From Ischnura elegans (taxonomy: Eukaryota; Arthropoda; Insecta; Odonata; Coenagrionidae), in NCBI RefSeq assembly GCF_921293095.1, contig NC_060254.1:3162001-3226000 (forward strand): a stretch of DNA of 64,000 nt, in the 5' to 3' direction. Below are positions 34,056 to 45,606 of the stretch, in pieces. Positions within the stretch are counted from its first letter, which is position 1. Each line of letters starts with the position of its first letter. Both the position numbers and the translations under genes were made by a program. The notes beneath the pieces were generated by a model. That model saw only the letters and a program-made list of their open reading frames with translations. It was not told the DNA's origin and searched no databases.

Positions 34056-35439
34056 TACTAAACTATGGTAAGGGCCGCTCTGACCGTTTTTGAAAACGTT
34101 GTCATCATCTTAACAGAAATTAAAACGCTCGTACATAGGTACTATCGTTTGCTGAAGTCTGTGTGCACACATATGCTCCACTCTTCGGTCGAATGCATGA
34201 GGTGTATTTATGGGAAAGGGATGGGATGGTTGGATGGGCACACAATGCACATGACGTTAGGCCCTCGCTGCAAGAGCCATACCTCTCGCCCATTGCCTCA
34301 TAGAACGGCTTATGACTCTGGAGTCAAACACCAGCACCTCGAATATGTAAATGTGACAGCGACGACGGCGATAGATGGCCATCAAGTTCCGCTGTATCGT
34401 TCGATCATGTAAGCCACCGTCATCGCGCCTAGCATATAGGTACTAGCGCGCGAGGTTGGTACCATTGGGAAATCTGAAGGGTCAATGAAATCCTTCGACA
34501 GACTCTGTCCGTGAATGCGTCGTCTGCGGTGTCTTTGAAATAACAAACAACGAAAACATATAATGGAGTTGTTCAAGGCTAAGTACTTCGCTTCGCCAAT
34601 AGGTAATATTATGATAAAGTATTATGGTAAAGTGTAGTATTACTTCTCGATGTGTGATCACGTAGTTTATTAAGCTAATGCTCGCCAGGAGATGCTGCAG
34701 TCATTATATTTGCTATGCCGTAGCGAATGGTCGAAAAGTCGTAGCCTTGGATTGAAACTAATTAATGTTGAAATGATAATGGAAAAGTAAAATTCGAAGG
34801 AAGTGTAATCACGCTAGCGATTTGAATGTAAGTAGTTAATAGTTGATTTATGATGATTAAAAAATCGAATAGAAGTTTAACGATGTTGATATATTGGAGA
34901 ACGTTCTTGGAAAATGTTGATAATAAAACTTCGGTACAAATTAATTGACTTTTAAATCATGGATGTACTTCAATTAGCAGTACTTTCCAATTTGCTGTGT
35001 GGAAATAAAGCAGCATAATCGAATTCACCACCATGCGCATGTAGCAATTGAACAACCAGGACAATTAATAAAGTCAAGACAGCACTCCAGTGGAAATAAT
35101 TAAGACTTTTATTGTTTTTTACTCGATTATAGGGCATTTTTAAATTAAATAAACAATAATTTTATGCTAATACATGCATTTAGTGCTCGTTTTTATGCCA
35201 GCATATGCTTATCACCATCGGTTTCGAACGTGATAGGCCGATGACGCTCGCAGCGTGATAAGGAGTGCGATCACGGTTTCATAATCGCTGCTATCACCTT
35301 CCGTCGGGGGAATCGCGTTGCCCCTGGCAACGACATCGCTCTCACCCTTCTCGCACAATCAGGGTGCAGGCCAGTGGAAGGTGTCCGAGTAGTGGAAGGA
35401 ATTTGGAAACCACGCGTCCACCATCAATCGGAATTCTCT
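34056..35439. other. No gene seen; one palindromic patch
   Basis: AT-rich. Around 35200-35300 several GTGATA/TATCAC and CGATCACGGTTTC phrases alternate and could be a decayed fold-back element. No boundaries could be set. Confidence 0.35.
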
Positions 35440-35950
35440 TTCTTTTGCACTCCCATTCTTTGCCTTCCCCTCTCCATATATTCCCATTTTAAAATTTTTT
35501 CCCCATTTCATCAAATTTCTTGATGGCATTGCGAGGGTGTCTTTCACATGCATTGATATCCTTGGATTCTTTTCGCTCCACATCCCAGGCCGCACGACCC
35601 GCAATAGAGAAGCTTTCTACCACCCCAAGCTCCGACTCTCAATTTCCCAAAGATCCCTTTTATACCGTTTTCCTTCCCTTTCCAATTCCCTCTCCAACTG
35701 CTACTTCTTCTTCCCAAAGCCTCCCGCACCAGTGTCGACAGCCAACTGCAAAGCCTGAAAAGATTCTCTGGTATAGTATATTGCGTTTGATAAACGTCAA
35801 TTTTATTTACCAATTATGTCTATTCTTGCTTTTACCATATTTAAATAATTAATTACTTAATTACTACCCAATTTATGTAACCCAATACAAAGTCTTAAGT
35901 GCTTTTTTTGTGTCAAATAAGTAAATGAAGTAAATAAGTTTGAGGCTTGC
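35440..35950 (+). mobile_element. jockey-like LINE, 3' fragment
   Basis: The plus-strand frame at 35537-35758 reads FFSLHIPGRTTRNREAFYHP, then LRLSISQRSLLYRFPSLSNS. The minus-strand LINE at 6844-7398 reads FFPLRVPSRTTRSSDLFHCF and LSVSKRSFLFRLPSSINS, clearly the same protein end. A 3' UTR and an A-rich tail (AAATAAGTAAATGAAGTAAA) follow near 35915. It is 5'-truncated, as is usual for LINEs. Confidence 0.75.
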
Positions 35951-36419
35951 CCTGTTCAGAGACGGGCGATCGATTTAGGTGAGTGATACCGTGGACCGAG
36001 TGAAATCAGAGACGCAGTGGAATGGTGCGCCCCAAGACCGACACCAAATGAAGGTAGGATCATAATTTTGACACATCCTTAAATTCCCGAATGTGTGCGT
36101 GAACTTAGATCATTTTATTCCCAGCTCTCACACAGTTTTACCGATTTTTTCCAAACTTTTTCAAACTCTCCCCATGAATAAGTGAGCACTCGTACCAAGT
36201 ACCACTCGTATTGCCAAGTTACATAACATAATAACATAAGTTACATAACCAAGTTACGGGTTAAACGCGTTATCTAGATAAAATTGATATATTTTAGCAC
36301 GTACTTTCGTCTGGTTAAGTGAAAAGTGCTTACAATATATTCTCGAATCGTTCATAAATAGTCCGCATCATATCGTTACGATGGGCAGAAACGATTAAAA
36401 AACCCGAATTAAAATTGTA
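35951..36419. other. No gene seen
   Basis: Short AT-rich spacer between the LINE tail and the next repeat relic. Confidence 0.35.
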
Positions 36420-36660
36420 TGGTATTTGGAGTAGACGACCGACAGGTGAGGTCACTTGCGCCATGAGGGAAGGGAGGGTGGAGAGAAACCCGGCGTCGAC
36501 AATGCTCTGCTCTTCACGAAAGGCGCCTAGGGAACCACGGCTTAACGTCCCATCCGACGGACGGAGTCTTGCACTTGAAACATCCTCCACGTAGCATTCA
36601 AGCAGTGATCGAGCAGTCTTGTCAGATCGGGCTTGTGTTCTCCTAATCAAAGCAATTTAG
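36420..36660 (+). repeat. 'CTTAACGTC...GACGGACGGAG' repeat, best copy
   Basis: Holds ACCACGGCTTAACGTCCCAT, GACGGACGGAGTCTTGCACT and neighbouring conserved phrases. Shorter relics are at 17385-17490 and 47680-47830. The minus-strand frame across it is not a gene. Confidence 0.55.
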
Positions 36661-37269
36661 AGGCCTTCCACGCAGATAGGACAGCGAAATGGGGAGCTAA
36701 GTTAAAGGTATCTGTTTGTTTGCTGACTTTTAATGACGATATTAAATAGCAATAAATGTTTTTCACTGCCACCTCCAGACATTGCTCTGGAACCACGAAA
36801 GTAATTCACTCTTAAAGCAGGTTGCTATAAGGAACGAAGTAGGTACAATATGTCAGTTTGAAGAAAATTTTTTAACATGCTTTTGAAACTGTACTTCATC
36901 GATGCCTTAAAAAATAAACCTTTTGTGTGCTATACTTTTTTGAAATTTCATTCGGTAATCCGTGTTCTTACTCGTTATCTTAAGACACCGCTTGTGCAAG
37001 CACACGAAAATTGTAGCCTAATGCTGGAAAACTTGTGTTGTTTCGATCAAAATTGATATTATGTTCGTATTGCCATTAGAATCAAATAAAAATTAAAATT
37101 ATGATGGTCAACCGACAACTTTCTGAGTAATTAGCATTTAAATCCTGTAGATGACGTCAAATCTCCTCATTCATATGCTAATTTCGCTTCGATTTTTTTA
37201 AAGTTTTGACATAAAAATATGAGGATTTTATTATTCAAATTACTGTCTAACTTTTTTTTGAACTTTTAT
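36661..37269. other. No gene seen
   Basis: AT-rich. No domain, repeat or splice-flanked exon noticed. Confidence 0.35.
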
Positions 37270-37610
37270 ACTCGTCATATCTCTCATGAGTCAACAATTC
37301 TAAGATTGGTTTGACGAAGCACTCCATTCATCTCTCTTATCCGCTAATCTCTTCATAGCGACGTACTTCTTCTCTTTTACATCCTTAATAACCCTTTGTC
37401 CTATGTCCTAACTCATTCGGGGCCGTCCCTTGTCATTCTTCCCTTCCACTTGTCCTTCAACAATTGTCTTCATCAGACCATCGTGCCTCAAAATGTGGCC
37501 AACTAAGTTGTCCCGTCTTCTGCTTAAGGTTTTCAGGAGGCTTCTCTTTTCTCCCACTCTCCTTAGCACTTCCTGGTTACTCACACGGTCAATACATTTT
37601 ATCTTCTTCA
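37270..37610 (-). mobile_element. LINE fragment, C-terminal region (family B), best copy
   Basis: The minus-strand frame 37611-37408 reads KCIDRVSNQEVLRRVGEKRS, then TLSRRRDNLVGHILRHDGLM and VEGQVEGKNDKGRPRMS. This pattern (NxEVLRRVGE ... RR.N.vGHIlRHdgl ... EGqveGkr..GRPR) is typical of the end of endonuclease/reverse-transcriptase LINE proteins. It abuts a PLE relic at about 37611 that runs the other way. Confidence 0.7.
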
Positions 37611-37930
37611 TTCTCGAGGAAGCATCACGAGGTCACAAGGTTCAACTGCGTGACCAAGATCCAAAATATTGTACGTGGACCAAAGTATCGTGTACCGCAT
37701 GAACTGTGCGAAGGCGTGTATGACGTGCCATGTTCCTTCGGAAGAGCATATGTTGGCGAAAAATGGCAATGAATGGCGACAAGGATGAAGGAGCATTTAA
37801 GAGCCACTAATCAGAAACAATTGCACTTGCCAGCCATTGCGGAGTATGCTCGGAGCGAGGCGGGCCACAAAATTGATTTCGATAGAGCGAAGAAGGTGGA
37901 AAAAGAGAGCCACTACTTCTACAGCGTCTT
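37611..37930 (+). pseudogene. PLE GIY-YIG endonuclease relic
   Basis: One plus frame reads TRFNCVTKIQNIV, then CEGVYDVPCSFGRAYVGEKW and a stop. After a frame change it continues ATRMKEHLRATNQKQLHLPA, AEYARSEAGHKIDFDRAKKV and SHYF. Compared with the intact copy at 8218-9075 the order of motifs is the same (GVY...AYVGE, R-M-x-E-H, D-F-D-x-A-K). The stop and frameshift make it dead. Confidence 0.75.
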
Positions 37931-40900
37931 CTTATCGCCATTCATATCCGAAAAACAGCCAAAAATGGCAAAATTTCTCATCTTTGAGTGCGATTCGGCA
38001 CGTCTTCCCGTTATACAATTGTAATAGGTAATATTTAACAGGATATGTTTTTACACCAATTGGCATAAAATGAGGGGTGTCCCGAAATAAATTCGAAAAA
38101 TTGAAAAATAAGGACCAATTCCTATTGAGCATTGGCCCCCGTAATTTCAGCCGTTCTTTCAAACTTTCAGACCGTTTGCAAAGATGCGATTGTACTTCGG
38201 AGCATTCTTTTTTACCGATTTTGGGCTCATACCTGGCCATTTTCATTTCCATATTTATCTGTCTTCCTAGGATCCATTCGCCTCGGCTGTATGACATACC
38301 GTCAGCAAATCGTAATTCATACTCATTCTCTCCCTGTTGATATTACAGATTGCTGATGACAGAATTTTAGAAGGGAGAGGTCAGATGAATGTGATGATAT
38401 CACGCGTTTTAATTTTGCAGAAGTGATAAATGTTTTCTGTGAATAATGGTAATTTTTTCTGTGTAAATGATATCATTAAAAACTTTGAATGGTATAATAT
38501 CGTCGCAAAATAACTGAGGTCAAAGGTGATGACTTGGAACTACTGAGGGAACACCATGCCAACGTTAATTACTAATGTGTTACGTATTGTTGCCCGTGTT
38601 GTTTCCATAGTGATGCGTTGGTCTAGTGGTCAAAGCAATGGGTTGCCAAGGTGACAGTTTTGAGATCGCTTATCCCCCACATCGTTTTTTCCGCAAGAGC
38701 TTCTTTTTATTTTATCATTAGATTGTAAAAGAACCATTTAGCATTTTGTGGGCTGGGGAAACCTATATTTTTTCGCCTTTTAATAGAATTTGAGAAAAAA
38801 ATTAAATTTTATCTACAATAGCGCTGAAAGGGTTTCAAAAAAGGGCAGGTTGATTTCTCAGGAAATATACAGACAAAAATATTTACACGATTAATTATCA
38901 TATTAATCTTTATTATACACACTGTTTACATGTCATAAAATAAATTTTGCATATCAATGTATCAACATTATATATTTGGCTTCTTTAGCATGTTTATATG
39001 TATATATCACGTAAATGACGTTCAGTTGGTATTTATATAAGTATATTACATCACCTTAAAATCTAGTTTCCACGGTTTGGTCTCCCTCAAAGGCTTGCTT
39101 TTTTCAATTACAAAAAAACCACCACCAAGAGACGCCTATATATACCTCAGTCCAACGATTATTTTTGTCTATGGAGTTGAGTGTGGAACGGTTCTCAGTA
39201 ATCACTCAAATTATACGGACACTTTACTTGGACACATTTACACCTCACTATAGAAGACACCACCTTCGTTACTTTTCCAGAAAGAAGGGGCACCAGCATT
39301 GCATGGAATCCATGCGGAGAAATGAATTGTTTGATGGTCACGCGTGACGGTTACGGGTGGGCTGTTTTCCAACACAAAAGAGTTCCCTCGCTTTCCTAAA
39401 CCTATTGAAAAATTCGGGATAAAATTATGTGTGCCAGCGCTTGGGAAAACATTGATTCATCGTGTTATTGGAAGGGCCAGAAATCAAGCTGATTTGATGT
39501 CTAGTCTAATTGATTACGCAGGACAACAACCTCTTATTATGACAATGGGTACATTCAGCCGCGCTTGTGGTCAGTGGCTCATGATGTCACGATCACTGTG
39601 TGAGAGCGTTCCGAATGCGCGGGATTCCGTAACAGTACGCAGCATGACTCTCAATTGTTTTCCTTCCTTCTGCTCCGGTGTGATCGGAAGTGAGCGTAGT
39701 GTTTTTACGGTCAATGAAATGGCGATTTATCGGTGACGTCACTCTTCTCAGTTCCATGCCGTCATGACCTCTCACTTAGCAAAGGTGCGCCTGAATGGAC
39801 CCAATTAACGAAATATTTCCCTCGGAACAGATCTCTAGCGGCCACGGCCGAGTTGCGAAAAAATGAGAATCGAAATTCCAATTGTACCGAAAGTGCCAAA
39901 ATGATTAATTCGGCGATGACCGCCGGATGTCTCCTCCGTCGGAGGTTGTTCGTGACTTGTAATTATGAGATCGTTTCCTACGTCATCAGGTGTACTATGT
40001 ATCAAGTTAACTTGAGAATTGGCGATTTTGAAAAGGCCCTTATCATTATGCACAGATGTTTCCTCAAGAAAACTACGGCGCTATTTTTCGGGGAGCCGGA
40101 TAGACTCGTAAGAGATTTCTGGAGTGCATTAAAGTGAAGCCAGATGAATCCTGTTTACCGCCATAGTGACCGAACGCGCTTTTTTGTTTCTCGTAAGCAT
40201 GTGTAGGAACTAAATCGTAAATTTTTCCATGGCACAAGGCTACCAAAGCATTCAGAAGGTGCGCTTCGGATAGTGATTAGCTTTGGCTAGCAATTATAAA
40301 TATGGGCGTTTTTATATCTTGGAATGGCTACGCGTCAAAATAAATTTCTTCACGTTTTTGTGCTGATAAGGGATTGCCGAACTGTCGCTAGAGAAAAATT
40401 GGATTTCTTACCCACATTTGTCGGAAGATTCTGAGTATCACTGAACTGAAAACGATATAATGCTGGTTGCCATGACCGGCGTGGGCGAACGGAAGTTGTT
40501 GAACACATCACGGACCTACAAACTTGGCTATCTCCCATCAATTGTTTTAAATAATAAATGCTCAAATTCGATTGAAAGAATAGTGGGCGCATTTTTGGTG
40601 AAAAACTGTGTTTTGGGACTTTAATTGCCTAGGGGCAACCTCATCCGAAATGCACGATCTGGGAAAAAATTCGAAGTTGCGCGATTTCCCATGCATTCAA
40701 ATGAAATGCAATTTCAGAGGTGATTCTCAAGATGGGCAAATGCGCAATTTTTTGGTTTCACGTGTCAGCATTCCATTGTTTACAGTTCAGTGCTGTGTAT
40801 TCTGCTTCATCCGTGGTATATCAAAATGGCGGGCTTCACGTTAACGTTTAGAGGCATAGCGAAAGCCCCATCCAGAAACCTCGGAGGATATAACAGCCTT

Positions 40901-43559
40901 CAGCACCTTGAATCTCATTGACCACTCTTTGATTCAATGAGTCTGTGACATATTTGAAGATTATGCCGCCAATGGCTGAAAAAATTCTATAAAATCCTCT
41001 TTCATCCAGAGTAGATCAGAAATTGGACTCTGCGAAGTAAAGTAAACATTTAAGATTAATAATGAAATGATAGACCTGATGTGGAACCCATGCTCTAAGT
41101 TATAAAAATATATCACTCGTACTTAAAACTCTTCAATGGTTTTCGACATCAAATTTTTTGCATCGCGATATTTTTATCATGTATATGTTTTTTCTTTGGT
41201 AAACATTTTCAAATATATTTCACTGAACAACACTTTCTTCATCAATCATTAAGATCCCTCAATTTTAAAACTACCACACACCATTCACATGACACGTCTC
41301 CTAATAGCGTCTAACTTTATTCCGTCGTTATTATCGCCATCTACATCGTGCCAAATTTGACCTTCAGTTTTTTCTCCAATTCCAATGCATTGTTTATCGT
41401 GGAAGACGTCGTGTTTTCCGAAAATAATTCTCATATTATACGGAAAGACATGTTGTCGCGTTCTTTATTTTGCTGATTCAAAGGTCAGCCCTAATAAAAT
41501 ATCATCCCTTCGTTCAACACTACCGAATGATTTAACGCTTTCTATCGATTCAATTGAACTAATTTAATCGACGTTAACTCCACTCTTAGAAATTTCCTAT
41601 TATTATTATCATAATTATTATCACGGACAGTTCCTCGCTAAGTCCTTCAATTACAACATACACTTTCGAAAAGTACACAAAAGCAGGGATATGAATTGCA
41701 GCATAGAATAGCTGGGCCTATAAAAATGTCCAGCTAGTAAATAGTCCCGGACCTTTCAGTTTAAAAAGTCGTGTGATACGTTTGGAATAATAATAATAAT
41801 GCATATAATAAATAGTATCACTCTCGTCCCAAATATTTTTTTTCATCTTTTGAGTTATTAAAAATTGCTCGATTATAGTACAAAGCTAAGATTAAAAATG
41901 TGGGGTAAACTTATTTTTGATATGAACTGTGGATTCAATGGATAATCGTGCATTCATGAGATCTTAAAAAAGCTATCCACCTTGCCGCATTGAAACCATC
42001 TCTCATATTCCCTGAAATGGTGCAATATTGCATGCTAATAAGTGGTTGCATTTTCAGTAGAAGCTGAAATTCTGAGGATACTCAAGGAATGATCTGCATC
42101 AAGATACGCGTTGGATAATGGTGCACGGGCGCTGGTTTATGGCATTTTCGACTTCGTAATTGAATTTGGCAAGTGAGAACTGTTTCGAATTTCTCGGTTA
42201 TTATTTGCACACACTAACCGTGAAAGAGAAGATTGTGCTAATGGTTTTGTTGAATGGTATGGCTAAGTTCTGCTTACTAATAAAGGTGCCGTAATGTTCA
42301 GCTCAAGAGCGCGTTCAAACTTCGCAGTTTGGCAGGGAACGAAATTTAAATACCAAGGTGTCCATGCTCAAGCGTCCAATGGACGTTAGTTTTCGAAGTG
42401 TTGCCGATAGGATGTGTCAGTAAAACGTTTTAATTTATGCGACTCGCGATACAAAAATGCCGCATTAATGATGGCAACACCGCTCAACCTCGAGCCTAGC
42501 AACGAAGTGGAAGAGTCTCCGTGTCAATGTTGCCATTTATTGCGTTGCGATGTAGTTGAATATCGGGTTGCATATGTGTAGGCGTTTACCAGTTCCTTCT
42601 TATCGATTATATTTCGAAAACTAACTACCTTACTCCAATATTTGCCTAAATCTCGAGTCCTTACTCTACTTCGGTGTTTCAGATCTCAGACCCATTTTGA
42701 GTTCTAGTGAGGGTTCTATTTTTGAAACTGACTATGACTCAATTCACTTAATTTAGCGTAAATATGGCAACTTTCAGTTTTAAAATTTACAAAATAATAC
42801 ATTTACCTAAACTTTTGTCACTCATTGTCCCGTGCTCGTCAAAAACTAGCATTCTGGAGCACAATTTCACACGTGGAAGTATTTTCACGCGAGATGTTTC
42901 ATTTAAAAAACGTGAGACGGCGGCGGCCGCGGACATCTTGCTATTTGGCGACTCAATTTGACAAGTTGGGACTCCACTTATCAACCGTGGACCATATTAT
43001 AAGCTAACTTCGGTATTCGAGTTATGTCTCTTCATACCAACATGATAAACGAGTGAGTTTGAGTCAGAATAAAGTATTAGTAAATTTCTAGTCTCATTGG
43101 ACGCTTGAGAAAACACATTGGCCTAAAAAAATGTCATTTTCCGCCATAATGCTTAGGTTGAACGCGATCCTTGGGTACCTTCCATTGTTACTGAACCGGT
43201 TTAAAAGTTTGTAAGAAGGAATTATATAAGTATCCTTGTTGACACAAATAACTGAGGGTTTGGAATACGAGGGATAATGGGCTTGAAGGTGCAAAATAGT
43301 CAAATGTTTATTCCTCAATCAAGAGCGCAAAGAGTTCATTTGTAAATTCATCAAATGGCCACAATTACGGTCGGTGTTAGAAATACATCTGGCTGTTGTG
43401 TTTATTTTTCTCGTGCGCGAGCTATTTTTTAAGACTCCTTTCATTATTTGGTTGTGAGGTTTTTAATAAAGCATGTTTTCGCACAATTCCCACTGCACCT
43501 TGCATGCCTAGAATGCCAGACTAGTCCAGAGATTGCTACGTTCAGATTTAATCTCTCAA
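37931..43559. other. Long gene-poor stretch
   Basis: A tRNA-like relic lies at 38612-38690. Several plus-strand frames (39344-39736, 39733-40137) are open for about 130 residues but have no domain, no conserved motif and no consistent splice signals. I do not call them genes. The rest is AT-rich. Confidence 0.35.
38612..38690 (+). repeat. tRNA-like relic
   Basis: GTTGGTCTAGTGGTCAAAG is a strong A box. A weak B box (GTTTTGAGATCGC) follows at about the right distance. The arms do not pair well, so it is taken as a pseudo-tRNA or SINE head. Confidence 0.4.
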
Positions 43560-43805
43560 ATATAAATCTTATGCCACGAGTCCACAGGAGACTAAAAGTC
43601 TCGAGACTGAGTCTCGAAAGTCGACTCTCAGGTGAAAATGGGAGTAAGACCACTCTCAGAGACTGCGAGTGTGATTGTGCTACGCATGAAGTCTCGGAGA
43701 CTTCAATTGTTGCCAGTGGCCACGCTCTCTTCCCAGCTTTTGCGAAAAAGTCTCGGGAAAATTCGAAATATTTTCGTTTTTATGAGACTGGTCTCAGAAT
43801 ACTGA
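43560..43805. repeat. Cluster of GAGAC/GTCTC motifs
   Basis: The block opens CCACGAGTCCACAGGAGACT and then packs many GAGACT/AGTCTC copies in both orientations, including AAGTCTCGAGACTGAGTCTC. It ends with GAGACTGGTCTCAG near 43795. Dense short motifs in both orientations near an end suggest subterminal repeats of a DNA transposon, but ends and target duplication are not clear. Confidence 0.45.
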
Positions 43806-45300
43806 TAGCGGGGTAATTTTCAGTAAGTTGCCTTTAGTGGACATTATGTTGAGATAAATATTCCAATCAAGTCTCAATTTTTTGTCACCAATGGAAACTT
43901 AGCGTGTTTTTTTTTTTCGGAGAGCAACAAAATATCCAAAAGAATTACCGACCCCCCGTATCCAAAACTATACTTTTAATAATCAGCCAATTACTAGGAA
44001 AACCTCCATTTTGATTACCGATGCAATCCTGGATGGTGTATTATCGAACTGTTGAAGCTCTCTAGGCGCCATAAAAGGCCAGGCTTAAGCTGATCTGTGA
44101 CTTACAGTATTCCCTTTCTTCGAGCTCTTTCCGTGAAAAGGTGAATAAAATCGCTCGAATTCGAGCTGAAGCGATATCTACTTCATTCTCAAGACTTAAG
44201 GCAGAGGTGAGTAAAAACACAGGCTCGGATGAGTACTCAATCCGGGCCCTTGAATGGTCCGCTGAGAAAATATACCTAAAGTTTTATACAGGCCCCTCAT
44301 GCACGCTCTTCCTCAATTTTTATAAAAAAACGGGCCCAATTTCTTGATAAGATTTTAGAGGCACTCACGTTGCGCTGTTCGCCGAAATATCATTTCCCTT
44401 GTTTTACCTATGCCCAAAATACAGCACCGGTCCTTCGGAAGACTACAGTCGAGGCATATCATCCTGTTGTGGTAGTGAGCAGCAGTCCATCAGCCAGAGG
44501 ACGAGACCAAAAAGAGATCTGTTTAGACACCCTTCGCCAATCACAAAAGTTTACGTTGACGGCTGGCACAGAACTCTTACCCTGAGAAAATACTCTAATA
44601 TTTTCCCCAAAAGCAATCGTGAAAAACAGCCTTCATAAAAAATCCACGCAAATACTTCTTGACACTATATTGTCAACAGCACGCAAGCCTTGACCACCTT
44701 TTAGAACTGTAATGATGCCTCGCGAAGTATCAACGAGACGTCACCTTCACATGATGCATTTCCGTGAAAGACCACTTGGTAGCAATCACCGACAGTACGA
44801 GTACGCCTAACACTTATGTGTGCCTATCACGCTTCCTTGTGGGACTACCAAAGTAAAATCAATCTCCAACATGACGAGCTGTCCAAGTCTGCCTGGTGAT
44901 TGCGAAAACGGTGGATTATCGCATAATCTACATGTCTCATACCAACAGCTATATTCTCGCTTTTAAAAAAACAAAGACCTTGGCGCACAGACACTTATTT
45001 TGACCATCACCGCTCCATCCAGGGACCGTCGATTGAACTCAGGCTGTGGCGACAAACGGGCGCGAGAAGGGAAACAATGACGATGATTATGCATATGTTC
45101 TTAATGTACATGCGCAGACGGAGTCCGGGCGGGCAGGTTTGGGCGCGGCCCTCGAATTGGCGGCGGCCCACTGCGTCGCAGCGGCAGCGGCCGCGTGGCG
45201 GGTTGCCCGGGGGGAGGCGTCGTCGGGTGGGCACGAGGAAGAGGCCCTGCCCCGGTGGGACAGGGCGCTCGGCGAAGGATTCGATGAGGGGCCTTCCGAT
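43806..45300. other. 3' flank of the kinase gene; no clear gene
   Basis: Includes the probable 3' UTR on the minus strand next to 45301 and one weak plus-strand exon candidate at 44108-44206. No AATAAA signal near the stop was obvious. Confidence 0.35.
44108..44206 (+). CDS. Weak candidate internal exon, unknown gene
   Basis: GTGACTTACAG precedes and GGCAGAG|GTGAGT follows. The segment is exactly 33 open codons in one frame (SSSFREKVNKIARIRAEAIS, then SRLKAE). Length divisible by three and two good splice sites are suggestive. No partner exons or domain were found. Confidence 0.25.
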
Positions 45301-45606
45301 TCAGCGCCCCCCGCCGCCCCCGCCCCCCTCCTCGCACCACTCCTCGCCCCCGTCCGCCCCCGGCTGGCTCTCCAGCACCCACGACCACAGCCTCTTCTGC
45401 GCCTGCGCGTAGCGGTCCGCGCCGCCCTCCACGCCGCACGCCGCCAGCAGCCGACGCAGCTTCCGCCTGCTCGGGTCCAGCTCCTCCTCATCCTCCTCCT
45501 CATCCTCCTCGTTGGCGTCCATGTCCCAGCAGTCGTCCTCGAACTCGTAGAACTCTTCCTCCTCGTCGTCGTCGGCGTCTCTGGAGCCAACCGCCACGCC
45601 AGTCAC
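45301..45606 (-). CDS. Kinase gene, last coding exon (residues 662-761 and stop)
   Basis: The acceptor CAACGTAG precedes VTGVAVGSRD. A run of Asp and Glu interrupted by FYEFEDDCWDMD follows, then DPSRRKLRRLLAACGVEGG and KRLWSWVLES, a Gly run and TGA at 45303-45301. The acidic run is a likely protein-interaction surface. High GC contrasts with the flanking introns. Confidence 0.85.
   Translation of the reverse strand: MTGVAVGSRDADDDEEEEFYEFEDDCWDMDANEEDEEEDEEELDPSRRKLRRLLAACGVEGGADRYAQAQKRLWSWVLESQPGADGGEEWCEEGGGGGGGR

Noticed and set aside
39344-40137. Two plus frames of about 130 residues
   Set aside because: No family resemblance, no coding-like composition, no consistent splice sites; likely chance.
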